This document shows, piece after piece, positions 34,485 through 46,951 of a stretch of 64,000 nt of DNA. The notes beneath the pieces are model-generated. The model did not search any database. It saw nothing but the letters and a program-made list of their open reading frames with translations, and was not told where the DNA came from. How positions within the stretch are numbered: position 1 is the stretch's first letter; the number at the start of each line of letters is the position of its first letter. Origin of the DNA: Perognathus longimembris pacificus (lineage: Eukaryota; Chordata; Mammalia; Rodentia; Heteromyidae); contig NC_063163.1 of the NCBI RefSeq assembly GCF_023159225.1, positions 110,391,885-110,455,884 on the forward strand, given 5' to 3'. A program made the position numbers and the translations under genes.

Positions 34485-35943
34485 GGGCTGGGGATATGGC
34501 CTAGTGGCAAGAGTGCCTGCCTCATATACATGAGGCCCTGGGTTCGATTACCCAGCACCACATATACAGAAAATGGCCACGAGTGGCACTATGGCTCAAG
34601 TGGCAGAGTGCTAGCCTTGAGAAAAAAGAAGCCAGGGACAGTGCTCAGGCCCAGAGTCCAAGCCCCAGGACTGGCAAGATAAACAGAAAGCCCACAGACT
34701 GGGAGAAGATCTTTACCGGACATTCAACAGACAAAGGCCTCATCTCTAAAATATATGCAGAACTAAAACAATTGCCTTTTTCCAAAACAAAACCGCAAAG
34801 AACCAATAGCCCCCTCATCAAGTGGGTTAAAGACTTACAAAGAGACTTCTCTGATGAGGAAATGAGAATGGCCAAGAGACATATGAAAAAATGCTCTACA
34901 TCACTGGCCATAAAAGAAATGCAAATCAAAACAACATTGAGATTCCATCTCACCCCAGTAAGAATGTCATATATCAAGAAAACTAACAATCACAGTTGTT
35001 GGAGGGGATGTGGCCAAAAGGGAACCCTACTTCATTGCTGGTGGGAATGTAAACTGGTTCAGCCACTCTGGCAAGCAGTATGGAGACTCCTCAGAAGGCT
35101 AAATGTAGAACTCCCCTATGAACCAGCAACCCCACTTTTGGGTATTTATCCAAAAAACCACAAACAAAATCACAGTAAAGCCACCAGCACAACAATGTTC
35201 ATTGCAGCGCAATTTGTCATAGCGAGAATCTGGAACCAACCCAGATGCCCCTCCGTAGACGAATGGATCAGGAAAATGTGGTACATATACACAATGGAAT
35301 TTTATGCCTCTATCAGAAAGAATGACATTGCCCCATTTGTAAGGAAATGGAAGGACTTGGAAAAAATTAAACTAAGTGAAGTGAGCCAGACCCAAAGAAA
35401 CATGGACTCTATGGTCTCCCTTATTGGGAATAATTAGCACAGGATTAGGCAAGCCACAGCAGAGGATCACAAGAGCCCAATAGCAATACCCTTATGATCA
35501 CATAAGATGATGCTAAGTGAAATGACCTCCATTTTATGGAAATGATTGTTATATCACAGTTGTAACTACTTTCAACATCCCATGTGTATCTGTAGTTTAT
35601 ACTGTTCATGATGTTCTTGTATCACCTTCTTGGATTGTATCTACACTATCTCTGTAATCTTGTCTGAGTATATTGGAAACCGTGTATACTGGTACTAGAA
35701 TTAGGAAATTGAGAGGGAATACCAAAATTGAGAGACAAAGGGTAATTTAAGAGAAACAACAAAAGCAATACTTGCAAAACTGTATGGTGTAAGTGAACTG
35801 AACACCTCAGGGGGGGAAGGGGGAGGGTGGAGGGGGGTATGAGGGACAAGGTAACAAACAGTACAAGAAATGTATCCAATGCCGAACGTATGAAACTGTA
35901 ACCTCTCTGTACATCAGTTTTACAATAAAAACTTTAAAAAGAA
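34485..35943 (+). mobile_element. SINE-L1 chimeric retroposon
   Basis: 34485-34677 is a full IDL-Geo body without an A tail. At 34677-34681 it passes directly into L1. The L1 part encodes about 250 uninterrupted C-terminal ORF2 residues: the IYAELKQ region, FHLTPVRM, the cysteine-rich CWRGCG...HCWWEC motif, [17 protein letters not shown], ending SLIGNN at 35437. The 3' UTR is purine-rich (35810-35845), with a poly(A) signal and an A-rich tail to 35943. One 14-bp duplication with one mismatch (34471-34484, 35940-35953) spans the whole unit, and none flanks either part alone. An open frame runs through the junction from 34583; this looks fortuitous. L1 lacks its 5' UTR, ORF1 and most of ORF2, so it cannot move by itself. 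Confidence 0.9.
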
Positions 35944-35953
35944 GAAAAGAGTA

Positions 35954-38699
35954 TAAAGAAACCCATTAGTACTGTTCAATAAAGGGGAGTTAGTAGAAAA
36001 TAAGAAGTAACCAAGGGAATATACTTTATCAAAGTATATCATACATATGCATGAAAATATTACTGAGAAACTCCTCTGTAAAATTCTATGCATCAATAAA
36101 AATAGAAAAAAGAACTTAAAAATATAAAGGTACCAATTAGAATTTTACAAACAAATAATTACCAAAGAATTATAGAAAATTAACTTATCAAATAATTAGC
36201 TCTTCTAACTACGATCTGAAACTGAAATCCCATGAGGTTAATTAAATACCACAATATTTGCCAAGAGTAAAATCCCTCCAAATTTTGAAATATAATTAGA
36301 TTTCTTTTGCAAATAGCAACAACTATTTAAAAATTAATTGGGAGAATAATAATCGTTTCATAATCTCAAAAAAATCCTATAAGCTCATTAGAAGCAGTTG
36401 AGGTTTAAGGAACATTTTAGTGTATTACAAATCCATGTAAATTGTACATTAATATTCTTGCTTGTAAGCTAGGAAGTTAGAACAAAAAATAATCCTAGCA
36501 TTTCCCTGATTTGCAGTTGAGATTGTTAAACACATTAGTATTACAACATGATTACACATTGTATTTGAATTCTACTTTACATTCTCCTTATTATTGCCTC
36601 ATCATATAAGATGTACTGTTCCTTGAATTGCTGAAGGAATTTGGAATTTTGGTGTATACGCAATGAAAATTTGTGAAAACATTTAAAAAATTAAAAACCC
36701 TGAAGCCGGGAATTAAAACTTAGATTTTTAGATACATTCATTATTCTTCAAAATCCTTAAATAGAGAAAATGTCACTTGCTTTTGTAACATATCCTTAAT
36801 TATATTTTCTAGTGAATCCTCAAGCCAGTTTCCTTTTCCGTGAACATTTTGTAAAAGAATGAAGCAGAAACAGTAAGAAATATTTGTTATTTTAATCAAA
36901 GTGTGGTTAAAGACTAGCATCAGTTCAACTCTTAAGCACTAAAACTTCAGCAGAAATATCTTTGCAAGATTAGCCTTATAAGATTAAAAAGCACAAAGTC
37001 ATACAATTTTCTAGTGAAATCACAATATAGCTAGCTCATGAAAGGAAGAATAGAAATCCAATTTTACTCTTTTGACTATTTCTTCCTCTAGGGAAAACTA
37101 AAAATGTATGGCTGTAATAGCAGAATTTCCATATTTTCATCCAGAAGAATATGCCTCAACTGTGAACAAATTATTACCTTTTTCAAGGCAGCCCTAATTA
37201 AAACCACTGTGGACTAATTTTTCTTAATTTATTGCATCATTAGACCACATTGATGTATGCTTTCTAGATATTGTCTAACACTATTACCTGAGAGTCATTA
37301 AAGAATATCATTTGCTTCAGTGTTTATAGGCTAAAGATGTATACAGTCCCTGGTAACTATTAAATGGAAAAGCATAATTTAAAAAACATATCAGTTTTAT
37401 AACTGATGAGTTAAAGACATTAAAAATCACTTCCAATCAGTTATAATGGACTCATGTGACTCCCAATGACTCCCAATTTCCAGAGGTCTATAAAACCATA
37501 CAAAATGATCTGTTTGTCAAAATCTGAAAGTTTGATTTTAAAAGGGTTTTTGGTACAATTATTGCAGCTTAAATAGCTTCTATATTGGACAGCATAAAAC
37601 TTATCTAATTTGAGGCAAGAGAATCAACTTCCCACATAATGAACTTATTGCAATGCCCAAGCATTTCATAATGGAAGATTCTCTGTGTGTTCAGAAATGT
37701 TCTCAAAGCACCAAGCCAGAGGGCATTTTAAAATAAATCAATATGCCACAAAGAATCCCAAACCATGCAAATACTATAAATCAGTAATGAAGCTAAAATT
37801 ATTAAGGTGGTTTTATTATTTTTAATTCTCTCTCTTCAATCTGATTAAATCTATGTGGACATTTCCTCTTCTGATTTAATAAGACGATCTGATTCATGAG
37901 ACAGAGCTCATGTTTCATTTCACAAATGAAAATATTGATGAACACTGGAAATAAAAAGCATGATTTTCTGGTTCTGGTAATTTAAGTTTGTTTGACAATG
38001 TTGCAATCAATTTTTAATATTTTAACTCCTAGCAGGTAAAATACAAAATAAAGAAAACAATCCCAAACAAGAAGACTTTCCAGGTGTAGGCTGTATGATT
38101 TAAGAAGTGACACTTGTTTAGTTGGGTGCAGTCTGCAAAAGGCATTCCTGTAGATTTTGTTTACTTGGTGGTGTGTGAATTGCCATTCATATATTTCACT
38201 ATTTCAGTAATTATGCCCTGAGGGAACTTAATCTAAATTTTTCTTTTTGACGCTCCATCTTTTGCTATTTTCATCACTAGCAAAAGTAGACAGGGAACTA
38301 CTTTTTGAGATTTGTGAAATATGAACGCATTACAGACACATGAATAAAAGAGGAGTAAAATGATCCATATTGGGCTGGATTTGTTTCCCTTTACACTTTT
38401 TCCAAATGGATTTTTAAACCAATTTTGCCCTTTTGAACTTGGAAGTAAATGGAACCCAACTATAGAATTCTTCAATGATGACTTCATGTTTTTGACCTTC
38501 AATCCGCATGAGGTCAGTAGCTGATGTTAAGTTTTGTAGCTGAATGCTGTGCTGAGAAAAGTAAATACATTGGGTGGGTTACAATTACGTGCAAATATAT
38601 TGACTGAAATATGGTAGACTCAAGGAAGAACTCAAATAGTATAATTCCTTAGAAAGGCAAAGGTAGCAGTTTAGCAATAGAAAACACCAAGAAGCAGGT
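35954..38699. other. 2.7 kb AT-rich intron block free of recognised repeats
   Basis: No SINE, LINE, LTR or long microsatellite recognised over 2.7 kb, in a window with a SINE about every 2 kb. It contains ordinary AT-rich sequence with several homeobox-type taatta cores and an octamer-like atgcaaat (37765-37772). No exon seen. A conserved non-coding block is possible. Confidence 0.4.
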
Positions 38700-39180
38700 A
38701 CTGAAAAGGAGTGGGGCAGGGCTTAGGGGGAAGAGGTGGACGAGTGAAGAGAAGAGGGGAAATGCAGACAAGAATCCCATGTATAGGGCTGGGGATATAG
38801 CCTAGTGGCAAGAGTGCCTGCCTCGGATACACGAGGCCCTAGGTTCGATTCCCCAGCCACACATATACAGAAAACGGCCAGAAGTGGCGCTGTGGCTCAA
38901 GTGGCAGAGTGCTAGCCTTGAGCGGGAAGAAGCCAGGGACAGTGCTCAGGCCCTGAGTCCAAGGCCCAGGACTGGCCAAAAAAAAAAAAAAAAAAAAAAG
39001 AATCCCATGTATAGTCTACAAAATTAAAAGGAGTGAGAGACGGTATGGATTGGAGAGGGGTGGATGAGAATGTTCAAAGGGGTGACATGAAGATGCTCTG
39101 TATTCACAAACTGCTTTGTTAAGTGGCAACTCCTTTGTACAACTACTTAAAGATAATAAAACACTGAAAAAAATAAAATA
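38700..39180 (+). repeat. Old L1-like 3' UTR, split by a SINE
   Basis: A purine-rich segment (38708-38765), then after the nested SINE a tail reading gtggcaactcctttgtacaa, ctacttaaagataataaaac and an A-rich end. Nearly the same tail wording recurs at 49645-49690 and more diverged at 55222-55262. This supports a dispersed family, most likely an older L1 3' end. Confidence 0.5.
38787..38999 (+). mobile_element. Young IDL-Geo SINE
   Basis: Full-length copy of the cctcggatacacgagg subfamily with a long A tail (about 22). Perfect 17-bp duplication aagaatcccatgtatag (38770-38786 and 38998-39014). Confidence 0.95.
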
Positions 39181-40922
39181 CATTATATCTTATTATATTG
39201 TGTATCATGGTGTATCTACTTAGCAGTTGAGAGACTTATCTCCAGTAGAAACTATTGTGAAAAATACCATTATGATAATCTTGTGTGTGCTTTAGCACCT
39301 CGCTGGAGAAAACACCAGCAGAGAAACTACTGGACTCCAGGTAGGTAAAAGGGATTTCCAAAAGGGAGTTATAGAGGAAGGAGAAAAACAGAGGACAAAT
39401 AAAATTGGAACCCACTCTGTCTATGTATAAGGCATCTTACAGAGAGGCAGTGTGCAATAATATATACACCTGCAAAGTCCCATGGTGAACTACCTTTGTA
39501 CAATTAATATACACTGAAAAAATGAATGCCAGGAAAGCAAAACAGACTTGGTTTGGAAGGGAAGTAACCGATGGTCTTGCGAGGGAGGGCCAATGGAGAA
39601 GGTGAAGGAGAGGGAATATGGCGAAAATTCTGTATAGGCTTGTATGCAAAGAGAATGATGGGATCTGCTGATGTTGTTTTAGGAAGGGGAGAGGAGAATA
39701 GGGAGAGTGGGGGCCAGGATACATTGGGTCAGGGAACCTAGTATGTATGCATGGGAATAAAACAATTAAACCCCCTTGGGAACCTCATAACAGTTAACCA
39801 GCAATTGTTAAGGAAAAAGCAAATCCCTAGTGTTCTTCAGCAGTGGCGTTGGTAGATATTGAGAGGTTTGCCAAACTACTAGCAGTAGGCAGAAACCCTG
39901 TGTCATAATGTTTATTGCTTGTAGTGATCTGATTACTGAGGAGGAAAATGACACAATGACAACTTTGGTTGTATGTGCTGGAAACAACCTTCTGCTAGTT
40001 TTGGGCTGATGACTGTCTTTTGATGCTCTTTCACACAGCAGAAGAGCTTTCATTTCAATGTAGCAAAATGTATACTACTTTACAATTTACAAATTTGGGG
40101 CTTAGTCCACCCTACATAAAGATGTACTGATGATAGAAGTTTACTGATTACCCATAAGTATATGCATACACACATTAATTTACCATTAGTAAACTCACTG
40201 ACCGCAGTAGCTATTTGGCTTTTCACTGTCAAAACCAGCTAGGATTGATGTATGTATTGATTTACAAAGTAGAGAAGCAATAAAATAAATAAATAAAATT
40301 TTAAAAACTCAATTTATTTTCCACATGGAAAGACAATTGTCTCACCCACCATTTCTTGAAACATCTACCCTTCCCACACTGCCCCAAAAGTGACTTTTCC
40401 ATTTGCCAAGTGTTTTTCTCTAATGTACTGCAGCCTCCTCTCAGATGCCATTAGAGTTGAAGTCCGTTGACTTACCTCTTCTAGGATCCTTTAGCATGAT
40501 AGTGTCAGATGGCTGGTTTGTGTCTCTGTACAGTTACAGGACAGCAATTGCTTTTGTGCATTCCTTCTGTGTCCCCATCTAGAACCCCATAAATGTATGT
40601 TATGATCCCCACAGGTGTTCGCACTGTTTTCAAAATCTCCCAAGTGTCCCTGAGCTCCAAGTTCTGCCACAGGAAATTATTGCAAAACTCAGGTCCCAAG
40701 CTTCATAAGCAACTTGTAGGCCTAGAAATTCGGTACAGAAAGCTGCCTTCTGCATCCCTTTCCTGTGTTGGACCACATCCCACTTTTCTTTTTCCTAGAT
40801 TTAGGGGTTGTTCCAGGTTGTTCTCTGTTCATTCTGAAGCACCTGATTTATCTGCACTTGGGAATGACCGTGATACAAAGAAAGGTACACTGAAGACTCT
40901 CCCAGATTGCTGAGAGACTTAC
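39181..40922. other. Intron, possibly with an old L1 3' UTR
   Basis: 39420-39770 has purine-rich wording and a tacctttgtacaattaat...ctgaaaaaatg stretch (39490-39525) like an old L1 3' UTR. 40280-40300 is A/T-rich (aataaataaataaa). No exon seen; the plus-strand open frame at 40593-40913 has no recognisable similarity. Confidence 0.4.
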
Positions 40923-41066
40923 CTGAATAGGTCTTCCATCAGGAGTGAGCACCTCTTCTGAAAGCTCCATCATCTTCAAGGCCATCAGCGCAATGGGCTT
41001 GGCATGGCACAGGCTTTTCCTATGAAGTCCCGCAGCGACACAGTACGCATCACCTATTGTCTCCAC
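40923..41066 (-). CDS. GUCY1A2: GUCY1A2 internal exon, cyclase domain
   Basis: A 144-bp exon (48 codons, phase 0 at both ends) of the soluble guanylate cyclase alpha-2 subunit. With a beta subunit it forms the cytosolic NO receptor that makes cGMP from GTP. The translation starts [18 protein letters not shown] and ends [11 protein letters not shown]. It includes the ETIGDAY motif of class III cyclases, whose Asp (codon 41051-41049) is known in this family as the second metal-binding Asp supplied by alpha. Acceptor (ttgttgcag, AG at 41068-41067) and donor (CAG/gtaagt at 40923/40922) are consensus. It follows in frame from the exon ending at 53916 (...DIYK/VETIGD...). [14 protein letters not shown] fits alpha-2 better than alpha-1. 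No stop or frameshift is seen. The next exon (MRIG-type start) was not found to the left. Confidence 0.97.
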
Positions 41067-41540
41067 CTGCAACAACCAGACAGACCAAAGGCAAACTTAG
41101 GATAATCAGTCGGGGGTGGGGAGGAGGAAAGGAAGGAAATGATCAGTTATCTGCAATCAGGAAGGTTGCTGAAAACAATTCAGGAAAACATCAATAAATT
41201 CAGCAATTAGATAACTGAGTATAATCACAGCAGAGCTAGGAGACAGCCACAATCCAACACTGACATCTCACTCCAGGCCCTTCATGATCACCGTAGATGA
41301 TCACTGAAATTGGGAATAACTGGAATAGAAACTAATTTTATCCCTTCAAAAAGATACTTGTCTGTATTTTTCCAAGACAATTTTCAAACAATGTCCTTTA
41401 TAAGAGCCACCTTCTCATCTTCTTCAGACTTTCTATAATTCTGTCTCTGTTCCCACTTCCCAAATGTTCCACGTGTTTACCAGCATCTGTAACTGCTTGT
41501 CAGGTCTGTGCTTCCTTAGGAATTATAATACCTAGAATTC

Positions 41541-41561
41541 CGTGTGTGTGTGTGTGTGTGT
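41541..41561. repeat. (TG)n microsatellite
   Basis: Ten GT units in GUCY1A2 intron DNA. Confidence 0.9.
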
Positions 41562-41854
41562 TTTATTTTAAGCAACATATTTAATATACTACATGGTATT
41601 TTTATTATTTTTTTATATCCTATCTATCATGTAGAAAATTAAAATGTAAATAGGTTGAGAAATATAGCCGATTGATTCCGAGAAATATTCTTTATAATCT
41701 TACTCATGGAAAATTACATGTGACTATCATTTTAAATATATGCAGATAGGCACATATATTTATAAATGAAGATGAAAGTATATACTTACCTGTGTATCTC
41801 ATTTTGAGTGATTATTAATGTGTCTCTGTTAAACTGTAAAGTTGTATATCAAAC

Positions 41855-41900
41855 TTCACTTCCTCTAGGAAGCTGTCCCTTATTTTATAATAAACTGGCA
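41855..41900 (+). repeat. Possible L2 relic
   Basis: The segment cttcacttcctctaggaagc, then tgtcccttat, matches the L2 'cacttcctc..gaagcc' core. Short and uncertain. The rest of 41067-42160 shows nothing recognisable. Confidence 0.35.
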
Positions 41901-42164
41901 GTCTGTCATTTTTTTCATGTGAGCTGAAAGTTATCATACATTATGAGGAGAATATAATTATTCTTTTTCTTTTTTGTAGGGTGGTGGAGGAAAGAAGGAC
42001 CCTGTGCTTCTGGTTTTAGCAAGAGGGATATTTTCTATTATAAATTATCTAGATGGCCTTTATGACATTCTTGACAGTGCTGTATAGTTAAAAGTATGTT
42101 ACTTTGTGCAAATGTCTGTATCTGAATTCTTTTATCCAAAATCAGAGATTAAAATTTGTGTATT

Positions 42165-42300
42165 CATACTCGCTGCCATTTAATGTGCCAAGCATTTCAC
42201 ATGTGTTATTCCTCACCCTCAATGGAAGAAAAGTATTAATTATATTTGGAGATGAGAAATTGCATTGCAAAAACCTATCTATAACCATCACCATGCAATT
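42165..42300 (+). repeat. MIR relic
   Basis: Sense MIR order: ttaatgtgccaagcatttca, catgtgttattcctcaccct, agtattaattatatttggag, atgagaaattgcattgca. Confidence 0.6.
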
Positions 42301-43384
42301 AAATAGTTCGCAGGCACTGTTCTTTCCTGGCTCTTACCAAAGTTCATTGTCAGTATTCGTACAACATGGTAATTACTATTTTTATATATTTAAAATATCC
42401 AAGATTAAACATTCACCTCCTCAAATATCCAAATCATAAAAGATTGACCCAACTTATTTTCAGAGGAAAAAATTCTCTAATGATCCACCGTAGGTAAGGA
42501 GGTATAATCCTCACTAGTTCTGATATTCAATACATGATAAATATTATATTAAATACTAGATTCCAATTCCAGCATCTCTTTTTCTGTGAAGTCATCAATG
42601 GTCTTTTCATTAGTTCTTAGTAAAAGAACTAATTTCTTCTCCATTTTATATCTACCATTTATATCTAACTGGTAAATTTACCAGAGACTATAATGAATGT
42701 GCAGCCATGAATAATCAGTATCTATCACCAGCTAAGATGAGAGGTCTTTTTCAACTATACATTCTTGGTATATGTATTCTATATTGTTGGTCTAAAGCAT
42801 GGTTGTTAATAAATACCTACCATCATAATAACTGTCAAACATGTTAACCCTGTTAACAATTATCATTCATTCTGGTATTTTACTATCATTGCTGATTTTT
42901 TTTCTTTTTTACTATTTTGACTATATTTTACTATTCATTTCATGAGCACTATCAAGATGTTTGTGTCATATAAAACTAAATAGGAAGAGCTGCCTCAATG
43001 ACTCAAAGATATTTTCTCATAAACGTATCAAGAGTTACAAAGTATTCTACTAAGATTCAACAGTGATAATTCCATTTCATGTGAATGCATTCTAACATTA
43101 ATAGTTACTAAAGAAATGAACCTGAAAATTCTTGGTAATATCGGTAAATTGCATACATTAGAGTGATATGGTGTTGATTTATTTTGTATGTATATAACAC
43201 ACTCATATAAAGATATATTCATTATAATATATAAAATTTAGCATATAAATATGGAAAATTTGTAGATATTTCTATATAAATAACTACATATAAATAATAT
43301 TTATATATTTGGTATATAAATATTCCAAGTGCATATATATAAATATATATATATTATCTTGGTGAAACACTATTGCCTTTGGAC
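42301..43384. other. AT-rich intronic sequence
   Basis: No exon or dispersed repeat recognised. 43205-43357 is very AT-rich with tata/aata runs. Confidence 0.5.
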
Positions 43385-43463
43385 TGGGGCATGGCTCAAA
43401 TATTAGAGTACCTGGCTAGCAAGTATGAAGCTCTGAGTTCAAACCAGTAGCATGAACACACAT

Positions 43464-43505
<42 letters not shown>

Positions 43506-43511
43506 GCAAAA
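43385..43511 (+). mobile_element. ID-like tRNA SINE monomer with a (CA)n tail
   Basis: ggggcatggctcaaatatta...cctggctagcaagtatgaag...ctctgagttcaaaccagtag is a single ID-type monomer. It is followed by a (CA)n tail (43454-43500) ending in cgcacgca. Confidence 0.7.
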
Positions 43512-44552
43512 CCAACAACACCTGCAGCTTTCCATGAACACTCCAGTTTTCTCACATCTCCCTTCATTGAAGATATGTCTAGCAGAAATATATGTGGAAA
43601 GTTTAGTGGCTCCCACTGGAAATAATTAAGTTTACTTTGCTTCGTGAAGAGCAAGAATTACATAACAATCCTACTTGCTCTTGAGGTTATGAGTTAAACC
43701 TAAGCCAAACAAATAGATACAGTAAAGAGACTACACACAAAAAAAATCTTTTTAAAAACATTGGCTGTGTTCTGAATTCTTTATAATTGTCTCAGTATTT
43801 TTATAGAGTATTTTATAGAGTATTAGACGCAACAGACACCATCTAAACGATGATCTCCAACCAGTTCTGGAATGACACTAGATAAAAATAAAAATGGCTA
43901 ATCAGCTCAGTAAGGAGGGGTGAGAATGAGAAAGGATTGATGCTTCTTGCAGATGTCAGCACAAACTCACATCCGTTTCCTAACACAGAAGAGATGTACA
44001 CAAGGAAAATATCTGCCATGTATGGCCTACATAGTCCTATAGCTGCTTTAATAAGACGTTATAGGGTTAGCCTATCTTGCCATGTCTTTCTTCAAACATT
44101 TATAAGCAAATTGATAAACATTGATCCGGAAATAATGGCGGTAAAAATAAATTTCTTAGACATAGGCATTCTTTTATAAACTTCAGTTCAGTTTTAAGTC
44201 AAATCAAAGCATTCATTTTCAGTCCCTAATAGAATCACATTCCTCACTGTTTTTCTTCCTCGTTTCTAGTTAAGGCTCCAAGAAATATCTGGGATGGGAT
44301 GTTTCTATACCAGGACTCAGCCCTCAAATTTTCTCAAGTTTTCAATTTCCCTATTTCTAGATGAATAATTATCTTGCTTTTTATTTTCTCAGAAGTGAGG
44401 GAGAATCTATAGCTTACTCATACCACTGTGATAGGAAATTTTCTGTCACTGATACAGAACAAAGCATGTCAAGTGTGTGTGTGCATGTGTGTGTGTGCGT
44501 GTTTATACTCTCCCACACTAGATACATAACTTTATTTTTCAATTACTTTCTT
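43512..44552. other. Intronic sequence with a short (TG)n
   Basis: No exon recognised; 44474-44502 is an imperfect (TG)n. Confidence 0.5.
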
Positions 44553-44744
44553 CTTTTAGTGATACTAGGGTTTGGGCTCAGGGCTTTCTACCACTTGAGT
44601 TGTGTTCTCAGTCCTCTTTGTTTTCCTTTAGTTTATTTTAGTGTTTCAATTTTGTTTCTGCTCAGTGCTAAGCTGAGACTATAACTCTTCTACATTTGGT
44701 TCCCAAGGAGCTGGGATTACAGATATGCATCACAAGACCTGGCC
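44553..44744 (-). mobile_element. Old dimeric SINE, ID-like right half
   Basis: Minus strand. The plus strand reads gatactagggtttgggctca at the tail end and aaggagctgggattacagat at the 7SL end. The right half again looks ID-like rather than Geo. Confidence 0.6.
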
Positions 44745-44948
44745 TAGATATTTATGTTTATTTCCCTGCATCCTAGCATGGTATTAGGATGCCTAAAACA
44801 ATTTTACTAAATGCTTGAAACTGCATCCAGCTATGACATTTAGCGATTGGTGATGCCTGAAGTCCACTAGGCAAGGGTTTCAAATGCAAAACTCAGGACC
44901 AAATGCATAAGAGTCACCCCTAGGGTACTTGTTACAACTTAGGTCCTT

Positions 44949-45172
44949 CAGGGTGCTGGTAGCTCATGCTTGTAATCCCAGATACTCAAGAGAATAGGGA
45001 TTCAAAGTCGGGGGGGGGGGGCAGGAAAGTCCATGAAACTGCTGTCTCCAAGTAGCCACCAAAAGAAGCCAGAAATGGAACTGTGACTCAAGTGGTAGAG
45101 CACTAGCCTTGAGTGACAAAGCTAAGGGAAAGCACTTGGGCTCTGAGTTCAAGTCCCAGTACTGGTTGCATG

Positions 45173-45220
<48 letters not shown>
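44949..45220 (+). mobile_element. Dimeric 7SL-like/Geo SINE with a (CA)n tail
   Basis: ctcatgcttgtaatcccaga left half with an internal G run (45010-45021); Geo half agccagaaatggaactgtga ... gagttcaagtcccagtactg; (CA)n tail 45175-45220. Confidence 0.87.
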
Positions 45221-45224
<4 letters not shown>

Positions 45225-45530
45225 TTTCATGGCCCACCTGACTTTACAAAATCAAAATCTAGATGTAAGCCCCAGTATCTTCATTTTCACAAACTGCTGG
45301 GTATATTTTATATTAAGAATTCTGGCATATGATAGGAATTTAAAATAATAAAAATATTCACCCAGGTGATCACTGTTATAAATGAGCCAGTGGGCTTTTA
45401 GAAAGGAGAAGCCCATTCCTTCCTCAATCCCACCCACCTACTCAGATATACTCATTCTCTCTCTCTTCCCACCCATCCATACTACTAATAAAACTTTTCC
45501 AGAACCTTAGACTCTACCTCCAAGCCCAAA
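45221..45530. other. Intronic sequence, nothing recognised
   Basis: No exon or repeat recognised. Confidence 0.5.
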
Positions 45531-45690
45531 GATGTGTGTATGCACACATGTGCAAATATGCCACACATGTTCACATACATGTATATGCACAAACATGCAC
45601 ATGTCATGTGCTCAGATATGCATGCACATGCATACCCCATACTTTACACACACACACACACACATACACGCACACGCACACACACACACC
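45531..45690. repeat. Imperfect CA/TG-rich simple repeat
   Basis: Interrupted cacatg/gcacac wording, then a purer (CA)n at 45648-45688. Low-complexity open frames over it are artefacts. Confidence 0.9.
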
Positions 45691-46719
45691 CCTGGTGCTG
45701 AAAATGGACAATATGTACTGGAGCAAGATCACATTCAGTGATCTCAACAGAGCTGCTGAGTTCTGTGAAATGGATCCAAATGAACACAGCATGTAATGAC
45801 TTAGCAATTCACAGGGAAACAATTTTCACTAAGGATTTACTGATAAAACTACCTCCAAAACATCCCTTTGCTGTTTCAAAAAAAAAATAGTCTGTCTACA
45901 TACACTCATTCTGGTGGATGTTTCTGACCCAAATACTGCTTTTAAGGCTGTCTGTACAGTGCTGAGCTTCTTTAGCCCTGGAAACAAGGCCATGGATATA
46001 AATAGAGCAGCAAGCTGGCCTGGGAGTGACTCCCAAATGAGGGGGAAAAAAGGATTCCAAGCGATTTCCAACCAAAGAAAGCTCCTTTCCGGATAAAACT
46101 CTCAGTAGCTGTATCAGTGTAAATTCCAGATACAGCACAGGAATCTCAATTATTTAGGAAATACTGGTGCCAGGCCCTAGGCCATTAATCACCAAGGTTA
46201 TTAAATACTGAGGCATGTTAGCAAAGAAAAATAAATTGAAAAATCCAGTCCATTTTTTAAATTTTAATTTTAAACACTCAAGTTAGATGTAGGCAAATCA
46301 GGATTTTTGGCTTTTTTTCTGATATAAAGTCCTGTAAACACCTTTAAAAATAAGGCTCCAATTTTTCCAGTTCATCCATCACTATCACCAAATATTATTC
46401 CATGTTCCAGTCAAAAGGAACAACTCAATATTCTTGGCAAACTTTCTGTATCTTCTACAACTCTGCCTACATTTAATTCTCTTGCTGTATTTCTCAGTCC
46501 TCACACACTCACCCTCTACAAAATAAATATTAGGAGTTTATTATTTTTTTTAAGAAAAGTTTTCTGCAGATTTGTAACACACATTGAAACCAGTCCTCAG
46601 AATGTTGAAGGTCTACTCTATTTTCCACAAACACCTAAGGAATGTTCAAGATGTTAACTGAGGCCTCAAGGTGAATAGTGTAGTCCAAGCAAGGAGCACA
46701 CAAGTGAAAACAACTCATT
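45691..46719. other. Intronic sequence, nothing recognised
   Basis: No dispersed repeat recognised. Opposite-strand open frames of about 80 codons at 45829-46138 have no recognisable domain. Confidence 0.5.
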
Positions 46720-46734
46720 AAGAATTTGGTTTTA

Positions 46735-46951
46735 GGGCTGGGGATATAGCCTAGTGGCAAGAGTGCCTGCCTCGGATACACGAGGCCCTAGGTTCGATTC
46801 CCCAGCACCACATATACAGAAAACGGCCAGAAGCGGCGCTGTGGCTCAAGTGGCAGAGTGCTAACCTTGAGCGGGAAGAAGCCAGGGACAGTGCTCAGGC
46901 CCTGAGTCCAAGGCCCAGGACTGGCCAAAAAAAAAAGAAAAGAAAAAAAAA
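46735..46951 (+). mobile_element. Young IDL-Geo SINE
   Basis: Full-length copy of the cctcggatacacgagg subfamily; the A tail carries two G interruptions. Perfect 15-bp duplication aagaatttggtttta (46720-46734 and 46952-46966). Confidence 0.95.

Noticed and set aside
34583..35437. A 284-codon frame that might be a new SINE-L1 fusion protein
   Set aside because: Only the ORF2 C-terminus is real L1 sequence. The first ~32 codons are SINE DNA in a fortuitous frame. No reverse transcriptase or endonuclease domain is present.
1..40922. Search for the next GUCY1A2 exon (MRIGIHSG-type) and the final exon
   Set aside because: No matching translation was seen on the minus strand. I cannot exclude a miss by eye, so a translated search is the right test.
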